Positions 11,644 to 21,490 of a stretch of 64,000 nt of DNA are shown here, piece by piece; position 1 is the stretch's first letter; every line of letters starts with the position of its first letter. The notes under the pieces were generated by a model, which saw only the letters and a list, made by a program, of their open reading frames with translations, was not told where the DNA came from and did no database searches. A program made the translations under genes and the position numbers. The DNA comes from Paramecium octaurelia (taxonomy: Eukaryota > Ciliophora > Oligohymenophorea > Peniculida > Parameciidae): positions 62,001 through 126,000 of the forward strand of contig CAJJDP010000120.1 in the NCBI GenBank assembly GCA_905182995.1. The letters are read 5' to 3'.

Positions 11644-12521
11644 TCAATCATATTTATATATAAAAAGTTTAAATAATTATGGACCCATAACCGAGTTCAT
11701 TTTAGTAAGTAGTTCAATAAGATACTTCTAATACACAGACCTTAGCTACTTGATCTGTATCATTTTTTATCCCCTGACAATTGGAAAATTGTTATCAATG
11801 GTTTCACTGATAACTTGGTGTTCTACACTCCTACTACTTTTTTTGACATAATAATAATTCTATAGGCTTAGTTATTATGCCCACTTTATTTCATAATCCA
11901 TAGCAATTCTATTTATTTCTTTGATCTGTTGAGTGTAATGAAAACTCAATCTATGGAATGAATTTGATCTTAATTCAACAAAACTGACACCTGCCAACTA
12001 AGAATCAGCATAGTATTTGATCATCTGAGATTGGGAATCACAAAACATCTTTTCATAACTTTGCTTTGAAACTTGAAAATATGTATCATTGAACAATTGA
12101 TGAGCTTCTTAATCGTAATTTGCTGGTTTAGCAATCACAATTAAACTACTTTTTTTTTACTTTCTTAACAAAGCTACAAAGTCACTGGGCCATTTGAAAT
12201 GTAACTAATTTTTTTAATCCACTTTCACATCCATATGTAACTCATTATTCAATGAACAAACATGTTTCTTGAGTTGATCATGTGGATGTTCTTTAAATCC
12301 GAATTTATTCAATGAAGTAAAATCTAAGCGTTATGATAATACTAGTAAAAAGTCTTAGAATGCCTATCTTGTTTACAAGGTTTCTTAACAAGGACGAGAC
12401 AAATCAACGTATTGTAATAAATTATTATATATAGATTGTTTAATTGGTTCAACGTCGAAATATTCCTAAGTTAACTTTCTATGAGTATTTAAAATATATA
12501 TACCTCATAGCTTTTAAACAT
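11644..12521 (-). CDS. Unknown protein (282 aa)
   Basis: ATG 12519-12521, TGA 11644-11646. A 29-nt intron (12476-12504) after only six codons gives 283 codons. The sequence looks like a folded mixed alpha/beta protein, for example FKWPSDFVALLRKQKKSSL followed by VIAKPANYDQEAHQLF, with no signal peptide, membrane segment or catalytic motif that I recognise. The end is basic. Convergent with the WD40 gene (21-bp gap). Confidence 0.78.
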
Positions 12522-12985
12522 CTTTTTGGTGAATTGTATTGGAGAGCAGGTATTTTGCAGACGATTTGTTGGCAACAACTTTTGGGATTGGAATGATAAA
12601 ATAATTGGCCTGACTTACGCCAACTGTTGTCTTGAAGTTGAGTGTAGAGTGAATCGTCAAAATTCTAAATTTAAAGAACAGTTCCATTTGCAGTCAGTTT
12701 TTTGCAACTTAGACAGAAACCCTGTTATTCGATGTTAACAGTTTTAATATCGATGCTGGCCATCATAAATTTTGTATATTACAATTGTAGAATTGGTTTG
12801 TGAAAGTTTTTTAAGAGAATGATAATAGATCATTATATTATGTATGCGAATTAATTTTACAACACAATTTAATTAGTATTATCTATTATGAATACTAATT
12901 GGCCTTAATGATGCTCAGGTTAATGTCGATGCTGTCAGAAATTTAAGCAATTATAAATATCATATATATGTTTTAATGTGTAAGT
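12522..12985. other. Intergenic; 12530-12740 has unusually high complexity
   Basis: This stretch lies upstream of the minus-strand gene at 12521 and downstream of the V-ATPase gene. Bases ~12530-12740 are noticeably less AT-rich than other spacers here and are open on the plus strand (…NNFWDWNDKIIGL…), but there is no ATG start and no plausible splice partner was found. It might be an orphan exon, a degraded gene, or a non-coding RNA. The remainder is ordinary AT-rich spacer. Confidence 0.35.
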
Positions 12986-13629
12986 TCAAAGACAATCCTT
13001 GAGGAAGGAGGCTCCTGAACATTGGATAATACCTACAATCACACCAAACAAACCAAGTGCTGAACCGAAGATTTCAACCACCAAAATTTTCACAAAGGTT
13101 TCTGGAGTCTAAGCATCAGCAATGGCACACCCAGAACCTGTCACACCCACTGCAATACTAAAATTGATAACATATTCGATTTACCCACAGATCAGATTCG
13201 ACAATCCAACTGATACACCAGTCCAAAAGAGGGAATAACCACCGAACAAAGCTGTTGTGTAGCATTATGACATCTAATTCTCAGGGTATGACTCAATGGT
13301 TTGCACTTTACCAATCATGATAATTGCCATAATCACACCATAGATAGCCACAGCCTCACAAAAAATGACTGAAATCAAATTCTTTGATCTGATTCGTGGT
13401 GCTTTCACAGTCGAACCCAACAAAGATACACCTGTCACAAATATACCCCATGATGCCCCTATAATTGATGTGGCTAATGCCAAAGCCACTCCAAAATAAC
13501 TAGATATTTAATCATTTGCATCTACCTCCAAAAGTAAGGGTCGATATACATGAATCTTTCTCCCCATGTGGCACTTTACCATTCTACAGCTGTCCAATCA
13601 TATGGATTGCCCCAATTCATAATACTCAT
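12986..13629 (-). CDS. VMA16: V-type H+-ATPase proteolipid subunit c'' (VMA16/ATP6V0B-like, 196 aa)
   Basis: ATG 13627-13629 to TGA 12986-12988, introns 13500-13525 (26 nt) and 13158-13184 (27 nt). The protein has an N-terminal extension ([20 protein letters not shown]) typical of c'' over c, then four to five membrane helices. The buried proton-carrying glutamate is visible in [16 protein letters not shown], and a second glutamate in [35 protein letters not shown] and [15 protein letters not shown] match the family's loops closely. It would form part of the membrane rotor ring that pumps protons into endosomes, phagosomes and the contractile vacuole system. The second intron is a multiple of three and has no in-frame TGA. 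Confidence 0.93.
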
Positions 13630-14221
13630 ATTTTTATATTATATTTAATTAATTAGTATCATTCTCCAGAATAAGTTTATTCACTTTCTGTTCATATTTT
13701 CAAACTCTTGATTCATTATATATTAAATAATGATACATTAAAGAATTAGGAACAATCTTTTTCTAAAATCTGCGTAATGTAATATTAAAATAAATTTGAA
13801 ATAGTTTAAGAAAATCAATATTTTAGTTTGATTTAACAAGCTGATATTATTTTTTAAATACTTCTTAACTTCTATTTTACTAGATATTGTTGTACTAAAT
13901 TATAAAGATTAAAGTTTGTTATATATTACAAATACACAAACCTTATGTTTTTTACTAATAAGGATTAATGGAAATTATGATTTTAATTATTTTATTGGTT
14001 CAAAATAATTGATCATAATATTATAATACCAGTTGGAAAGTAAATTGTAAATAATAGTAGTGAGTTAAAATGATGTAAGAATGATTTTGAAATATGGCTA
14101 ATCTATATTTTTTTTGGAAGAATTACAAAAGAATTTAAAAATAACTCATAACGAAATTTATGGCTTCCTTGACCAAGATGAATTTATTATGAGTTTGATT
14201 GAAGTATATTATTGAGATATT
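13630..14221. other. 592-bp intergenic stretch, nothing recognised
   Basis: Very AT-rich spacer upstream of the V-ATPase gene and downstream of the PB1/zinc-finger gene. No credible frame or RNA signal seen. Confidence 0.45.
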
Positions 14222-14530
14222 TCATTTTTTCTTTTATCCACACACTTCACATTTCTCTTCTGTGTTTTCTTCATATGTACAAAATGCACAAGTCCATGAT
14301 TGCAATGCTATGTACAAATTCACTTTCTTTATTATAGACAGTTTCTTTCTTATCTCATTTATGTCATTTGTACAATTCACATAATAAGATTTCCCATCGT
14401 CATCTATATATGTTAATAAAGGGCTAACGATATTCATTTGATCCTTTATAAAACGAATGATCTCATCATAGGTTGGGTTCTCTTTTTCATACAATTTTTC
14501 TGAATCACTTGCAACTATATTAAATAACAT
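14222..14530 (-). CDS. PB1 + RanBP2-type zinc finger protein (102 aa)
   Basis: Single exon of 103 codons, ATG 14528-14530, TGA 14222-14224. Residues ~1-80 resemble a PB1 domain: the acidic turn LLTYIDDDGKSYYVNCTNDI matches the OPCA signature (YxDxDGD...DD). The C-terminal WTCAFCTYEENTEEKCEVCG is a RanBP2-type zinc finger (W-x-C-x2-C ... N ... C-x2-C). Four cysteines and the tryptophan are all present; the spacing between the cysteine pairs is one residue shorter than usual. Such fingers bind ubiquitin or RNA. PB1 domains mediate pairing with other PB1 proteins, so an adaptor role in autophagy or ubiquitin signalling is plausible. The start codons of this gene and the RRM gene are 19 bp apart. 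Confidence 0.8.
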
Positions 14531-14549
14531 AAATTTTATATTAATATTA
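14531..14549. promoter_or_regulatory. 19-bp divergent intergenic gap
   Basis: The ATG of the PB1/zinc-finger gene (minus) and the ATG of the RRM gene (plus) are separated by 19 A/T bases only. A shared, possibly bidirectional, promoter would have to extend into one of the coding regions. Confidence 0.45.
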
Positions 14550-15271
14550 ATGTATTAAGTCTTTATTAGTGGCTTGCCATACACTGCTTCAGAAAACGAT
14601 GTTTAAAGTCTTTTTGAAGATTGTGGGGAAATCCTGTATGTCATATCATCTAATCTAGTTCCATTAAATTGCCAAGATATTAAGATTCAAACAGACTTCT
14701 GGGTTACGGTCATATCACCTTTAATGACTCGGATGCTATTCAAAAGGCATTAGCACTCAATGGTTCCTAATTGGGAGGCAGGTACATTGATGTCAAGGAG
14801 GCCAAAGGAACCCAAACTCAAAAACCAAGTGTTCCTCCTCCTGAATGCCATACTATATTTGTGAAAAATCTGTCTTACGATTTAAATGCTGATCAGATTG
14901 GAGACTCCTTCAGACCATGTGGTAAAGTGGCAAATGTTAGAATGGTTTACAACACGGTCACCAATAATTTTAAAGGCTTTGCATACATAGATTTTGAGGA
15001 TCATTAATCAGTCATCAAGGCCCTTTAGATGAATGGAAAAAAGGTTCATGGAAGACAAGTGTAAGTAGACTTTGATATCAAGAAACCTAAAGCAGGATTT
15101 AGATACTCAACAAAGCAAGTTGAGCAATAGAACAAATATAATAAAGAATATTAGGAGATTTAAAAAAAGAAAATTAAAAAGGAAAAGGCAGTGTAGAAAG
15201 TCAACAAAATTAAAAATTTTGCTGAGACTTAAAAGTAAATATCTGCTTAAAGAAATAAGTAATAAATATGA
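14550..15271 (+). CDS. Two-RRM RNA-binding protein, nucleolin-like (232 aa)
   Basis: ATG 14550, TGA 15269-15271, one 23-nt intron (14636-14658), 233 codons. RRM1 starts at once: RNP2 is VFISGLPY and RNP1 is GYGHITF. After a 15-residue linker with PSVPPPE comes RRM2, with RNP2 IFVKNLSY and RNP1 FKGFAYIDF. Both domains keep the aromatic residues used for RNA stacking. A lysine- and glutamine-rich tail (KKKIKKEKAVQKVNK) resembles nucleolar proteins. The arrangement suits a nucleolar or ribosome-biogenesis RNA-binding protein; the exact target is unknown. A start within the RRM means no N-terminal acidic region as in nucleolin. Confidence 0.88.
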
Positions 15272-16122
15272 TTTCTTCATGTTTTATAGTTTTTAAAGTA
15301 TATTAAATATTTAGTTTATAATTATCAATAATTTTGAATACAAATAATTTTGAACATCAATCAATTTAATATCTCAAATATAATATTTAAACGGTCCCCA
15401 TAATTTGATGTTATTGTAAATTATACAGATTTTAAATTTGATTATGTTATGTTAAACTCGGTATTGTTTTGTTTATAATTCATTTAAAGTGAAAATTCAT
15501 AGAATTCTAAAAAAGGACATTATTCAAATTATAAATTGCTTTCCGATTCAATTTAAATTAGAATTCACAGTTGCAACATGCTTAACGCTTACTGTATCAA
15601 TATAAATGTCTGTATGAGTGGATGAGAATATTTTAAATTATGAATACGGAAAACAGGATAATTGAATTGGCTAAGTTTAAGGTGGTTCACTTAAGGCGAA
15701 TTTGGAAAGATTTCGAGGTTTTTTGGATTAAATTGAGTAAGTAATCAAAATAATTTTAAAATACTTTTTATATATTTATATGTTACGACGGTTTCATTTT
15801 CTTAGAATAAAAATTTAATGGAGTTAAAAGGTATAAATTTATGCTGCTCGAAAGGTTAGGTTGCAAAATGCAATTTTTGTATTGATTTCTAAATAATTTT
15901 ACTTGAAATTAGTAGTAGAAATAATTCTTGAGTATGGTTTTTCTATTGGGAGTACAAATTTTAATTGATATAAAATTGATTTAATCATTTTGATCAATTA
16001 ATCTACAGTTTATTCGTCAGGTCACCCTAATTTGATCTGACATCAATATTGGAGTGTATAAGTGATTAAATGGTGATTATTAGTATATTAAATAATTTAG
16101 AGAGCATTAATAAATTTAAAAT
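15272..16122. other. Intergenic, 851 bp
   Basis: Long AT-rich spacer between two plus-strand genes. Apart from a doubtful small frame at 15640-15885 (listed separately), I see no coding or RNA signal. Confidence 0.4.
15640..15885 (+). CDS. Doubtful small ORF (81 aa)
   Basis: ATG 15640-15642 to TGA 15883-15885, 82 codons without interruption. The first 34 residues (MNTENRIIELAKFKVVHLRR...) look like a charged helix and have better composition than the rest, which is AT-driven. It could be the first exon of a gene whose continuation I cannot find, or chance. With only one stop codon in this code, open frames of this size arise by chance. Confidence 0.25.
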
Positions 16123-17785
16123 ATGGGATGTACTACTTCAGGTGACACTGTTGCATTGGCATTTAATGATTTTCAATTACTTAAGCTAGGAACTTAATCG
16201 ATAGAGTTGACTCAATTGTTCCTGGTTGCAAACAATTTATTAAGTGAAGTCTAACAACTATATAAGAAAGTTGAAGGGAACAGACTCATTTTATTACGCA
16301 TCACAAAAGTAAGTTACTACCCCACTATTGTAGGTATCCTTAACTGCTAATCAGACCTTGATAGATGCGTTTGGCTTTTGGACTCGATATGTTTCAATAT
16401 GTAACCTCGGATAGGGTGGCTAGAATGGGGTGTTTTACAAATTTGAAAATGAAGGTATCGCATATCACTATTTGCAAAGGGAAATATTTGAACTATAGTT
16501 TGGGTTTGAATGGCGATTTAAAATTGCAATGGTTTGGGGAGGTTTTGAATGATTATCTCAAAGAACTCGAAGGGATTGCCAAAATAATCCCAAGCATTCT
16601 TGAATAGTTAAAAGTAGTTCTGGAAAAGGTTGTTGCCATGACAGCAAATGTTAAGGAGAAGAATCAAGCTTCTAGACATAATATAAGTTTATTAAAATTC
16701 AATATAAGTTTCATAAAAATAATCAACATTAAAATCATAAAGTACAATGAGGAACTAGAGATGCTCAGGAATAAATATAAATAAGTAGCAGAAAATGCAG
16801 ATGAGTAAGGAATAAAACTGTATAAAAAATACGGAGTGCGAAAATTGTTGAATGAAGAAAAATACTGTTTAAAAACAAAACTCAACATTCTCATAGAACA
16901 ATGCTTTTAAGGTTAAATGAGAACAGAAATAGAATAGGAAATGTAGAATAAATAAAAAGAAAAAAGAAGATTAAAGAAACCCGCATGGACTTTTGGAGAT
17001 GATATTGGAATTGGAATCAAGAAGTTTCCCTTCAGAATCAGATGGACAGGATGCGAATGTGTAGATCATTCCTTTTTTATTATCTCGAACTACTTGGAAA
17101 ATCACAGTAAACATCTGCTCTTACTCAGAAAATTATCAGTTATCCTGAGATACTTGACTTAGGCATATAAAACTGATGAGGATACATTGGCAAGAGCATG
17201 GTCAATATTTTGTTGCTACCTAAATCAAAGGGAAAGAACTATAATATAAAACAGCATGTCCATCTTAGAAGGAATAAAAAGACTTAAACTCAAAAATTAG
17301 AATGCTGAAAAATGCAGAAAATATTTCATTTAATACATCGAGTAATTTGATAAGGAATTACTCGAAAAATTAGAATAAGAATGGGCAAATTATTTGGATG
17401 GACAATCCAAGGTATTATCCTTGTGGTCGAACAATCAGATATTTTCTACCATCGAATTCAAAGAACTTGATATACATGATAAGTATTATGCATTAACAAG
17501 TATGGCTAAAAATGTTTATGCACTTTAACACTATTTTCCAGTTGCTACTAAAATTTATAATTCAGGTATTGATTATTCATTTATATTTTAGTTTATTAGA
17601 AAAAGTTGACAAAAGGAAAAGATTTTCTCAATGAAATGCAATCAATATACATATCATCAGGAATCTATTCTCTTCCATTTGAAAATTTGCACACCTTAAA
17701 CAAGGCTGAAGACGAAGCTATCAAAGTGAAAAATAAGGAGATCAAGTTCAAATATGCATATGATAAATTCGAGTAGAAGGGTTGA
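16123..17785 (+). CDS. N-myristoylated helical protein of unknown function (528 aa)
   Basis: ATG 16123, TGA 17783-17785; introns 16309-16333 (25 nt), 16455-16479 (25 nt) and 17566-17591 (26 nt) give 529 codons. It starts MGCTTSGD, with glycine 2 and cysteine 3, so myristoylation plus palmitoylation is predicted. The rest is largely alpha-helical: residues ~60-190 contain WFGEVLNDYLKELEGIAK and long charged helices; ~290-420 continue with WAxYLDGQSKVLSLW-type segments. The overall look is of a membrane-curving or scaffold helical bundle, but I see no definitive BAR, EXO or other signature. It converges with the LRR gene (84-bp gap). Confidence 0.8.
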
Positions 17786-17869
17786 GCAATTCAATTGGAA
17801 ATAATATTGAGTATTTATAAGATTAATTTTTATTTTATACATAACTTTCATAAATATGCTTAAGTAAGA

Positions 17870-20800
17870 TCAGTCATCTTAGTCTTTATTTATTTGTTGT
17901 ATGCTCTTAAAGTATTACACAAAGTTAATAAGTGCGAACTTTTGCTCCTCTTTTTTCAATTGTTTTATCTATTGTCTAAGAGTTTATTTTTTGCCTCCAA
18001 TTGTATTACCCAATAAATTTGTAATCTAACTTGAAAGGTGAGGCAATTCGACCTTTGGATCATAAGGTGGTTCATCTCCATCAGTGAAGGAATCCTCCAA
18101 TTTCTACTTCAGTGACTTGAAATCATTGATCATGCATTTGTCCAATCCTTTGATATCCGGATCATTTGGAGAAAGTACAGTTTTCATTTGATTTCCAATA
18201 TTTAAATAGACATACAGCAAGAACCCATCCAATTTTGTGTGTAAATCCTTAGCTCTTCTATCATCTAAATCCATTGGTTTATCTCCTCTTATAATGGATA
18301 GCTTTTCTGCCAGTCGACTGCAAGCTTCAATAAATTCTTGAAAATTCATCTAATAGTGCTTTGAGGAAAATAGTTCATCCTTCTATGTAACCATGGATTG
18401 GAGATATACCATATAGGATTCCCTTTCACTCAAATCATCACAAATCAATTTGCATTCAGATATGAAGTCTTTAAAATCTGAAAAGGATACATAATCAAAT
18501 TTAGTTTGTTGTTGTTTCTTACTTAATTTACAACAATATTTGTATAAGGATTTGAGCATTGCAAGTCTATCATTTAATAAGATGTCACACTTTTGATTCC
18601 AAAGTCTTGTTTTTCTCCATTGCTATGATTAATCGAATCTAGCAAAATATTCCTGACATTGTTGTTTGATGGCATTAATGGAATCCACCATCGAAGTATA
18701 AACTCCAGATCTGATATATTTATCATTACATAATCTGATCATGATTTCCAACAATTAACATCTGACAATACCTTTTTCAAATGCTTAAGGAAAGGCCACA
18801 TCCTTTGCTGCACTAGTAGAAGTAAAACTAATGTCAATGTCGTTGGTTTTCATGCCGTCCATCAATGAAGTCTAGACCAAAAAGTCAATGAAATCCTATA
18901 TCATAATGCAAGGTATTGGAGTATTCAATGATCCAGATGCGTGATATTTATAAACATGAAACAAATTTCTATACAACTCTCTTAGACATTCCTTCACTTC
19001 TGCTACCTCATTCTCCTTAACAAGTCTCGTAACTTTCGAATTCTAAAAGTCAAACTCATAACATTAATCAATTAATTGAGGAGTGTCTGGTTAGAAATTT
19101 CGAAATATTGAATTCTCCACCGACCAACAATGTTTCTTGATATTTAGATAAGGGGAGAAATCAAATTTAGCCAAGGGTTCTCTTGGTTTGCATTATACCA
19201 ATGGCATGTACTTATCAAATAACTGCTATTTATTAAAGGTTTTCAGCACATTCAGACAGTCAATTGTATTTCCATCCACTAAAATTTCGTCATTATATAG
19301 AAATGGAATGGAAGACAAGGGAGTTTCTAACTAAATAATAGGTTGATCAAGTGCTGGCTATTATACTCCTAAAATTGGGTTAGTGAAAAAATAATGAATA
19401 TTTTAATTGGGTGGACACATTTTAACCAAAAAGAATTCATGATTCAAATGAGTCATCAAAAGAGGTTTGTAATCTTCAAAATCCAAATGAATAAATATAG
19501 GTTCATTATACAGACTTCCAGATTTGTAGGCAGTCCATTCAAATTTAATTTCTTACCAACCTTCGCAAATCCAACAAGTGTCCAACTTGCCCATTTAATT
19601 AACTTTTTAAACATTTAGTTTTGTTGATCTTATTTTTCTTTATCTACTATAGGGCATAACAAACTCTTCATATTGTTTGACAGCATTGAAGACATCCTTT
19701 TTAGGTTGATCCAGTAATTTGAAAAATTGTGGTTGCTTATAAAGCAAGGTCAATTTGTCATTTTACATTTTTTTTTATTAGATATTGTTCATCAAGAACC
19801 CGTTCTAATTGACTACTAATTCTGTCTGGTTGCCTTCAAAGTGGAACCCATAAATAGTTTCATTTTTAATTAGTGCGTCAGCTATAAGTTGGGCCTACAA
19901 ATAGGTAAACTTATTGTATGAAAGATCCACATGAAGCAATTCATTATAGGGTCTGGCTATTGCTTTTGCTATCGAGGCTGCACAATCAAGTGAGGCAATA
20001 TTGTTATGAGATAAATCTAATATTTTGATGCTCGTATTCTTATACATGGCTTTCCAAATAGTGTTACCAGCACTCGAATTTAGGTGATTGTATCCAAGAT
20101 ATAATTCTAGGAGTCTTTAGGTTTGTTTCAATAAATTGGAAAGACCCAAACAGGATGATTCTGTGATTTGATTATTATTCAAATTGAGATGTTGGAGAGT
20201 ATTGTTATTCATCAAATATTTCACTATTATTTTACATCCTTAATCCCTTATGTTATTCTTTTCCAAATTGATTTTGCTAATTTAATTTTTATTAATATAA
20301 CTCATTAATACATCCATATGTTAATAGTGTAATTTACAGTCAATCAATTCTAAATCTTTCAACGTTGTTGGGAAACTTAAAAGCATATCTCTGAGTTGCA
20401 TGGGATCAAATATATTATGATTCATTTGTAAACTGGTTATACTCTTACTTTGTTGAGTTTGCATTGCGTGAGAAAATGCTCTACAATCCTCACGAGATCT
20501 TAGACATCGATTGGTGTTCACAGAAACTAATTGTTGCGTATTTTGGATCAAACCGAAGGTCTTGGGGACTCTCTGAGGCTATGATAGATTTAAACTCAAA
20601 TAGAGATTCTGAGGTTATTGTTTGTAAACTTTAGCAAACTCATTGAGTTTAGTTGAGTGTCGTACAGAACTTAGGAAGTCTTGGGTGCTCAAATTTGGTA
20701 GAAGTTTGCTACTATTGTATATGACAATTTACTTTCCTTGTTTCATTCTTTGAAAATAGAGGTATCTTTCATTTCCTTTTTGCAATTAGGAACTTCTATT

Positions 20801-21163
20801 TGTTGATTCTTAGGTTTTTGCTTTGTGCGTTGGTTCTTGGGGGAATTCATCCGAAGTATTCATTTGTTGGATTATCTCTTAATCCTTCTGCATGAAGAAT
20901 TACCAATCGCATACTTCGTGCTTGAGAAGTTCATCAGCTATGTTTTTTTCAAAACTGGACGAAGCATTTGCATTCTCTTGATTCCTATCTACCCCAGGTT
21001 TATTGGTTGTATAGAGTTTTCTTTAGAAATTTTTGGTAGTATTGGGATGTTTTGTCCAACTCTAATAGCCCAAAGCTACCTCACTCTTATGAGGCAGCAT
21101 TAATCTACGAAAGGTTTCTATTGGTTGAGATTATTGTTTAATAGTATCATCATGGGAAATCAT
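17870..21163 (-). CDS. Leucine-rich-repeat protein with C-terminal CWICEGW domain (1097 aa)
   Basis: An intronless frame of exactly 1098 codons, ATG 21161-21163, TGA 17870-17872. The first ~210 residues are polar and low complexity. Residues ~215-440 form leucine-rich repeats of the ribonuclease-inhibitor type, e.g. LKDLELIDCKLHY, LQHLNLNNNQITESSCLGL, IKILDLSHNNIASLDCAASI and LLHVDLSYNKF. After a basic linker comes CWICEGWQEIKFEW, a Cys/Trp-rich element found after LRRs in other ciliate proteins (recollection, not verified). The remaining ~580 residues are helical with no recognised domain. The role is unknown; ciliary or cytoskeletal LRR scaffolds have a similar architecture. Divergent from the HECT gene. 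Confidence 0.88.
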
Positions 21164-21490
21164 ATATAATTATTTTTTAATACTAGAAGTAACCAATTCG
21201 TTTATTATACTTAATTCGGATAAGTAATTTATTAAAATCAATGGTGAATTACAATTCTTAGACTTTGACATTCAATCGTCTATATCACCTATCGAAGTGC
21301 CATCGCTTCAATTTTTTGAACGGCTATTTTGACTTCAACTTTAAATGCATTTTAACGCTGAAGACTCAAATTCTGTATGTTTAATGATTGATTTACGTCT
21401 ATTAATTTATTAAAAATGGAATGATCAATTAATCAGAATTGCTCGTCATAAGCATTTAAATAATATAAAAAAAATTATTATTAAATAAAA
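21164..21490. promoter_or_regulatory. Divergent intergenic region, LRR and HECT genes
   Basis: 327 bp between the start codons of two very large genes on opposite strands. AT-rich, with a short GC-richer patch at about 21290-21360. Promoters of both genes should be here; no specific element recognised. Confidence 0.4.
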
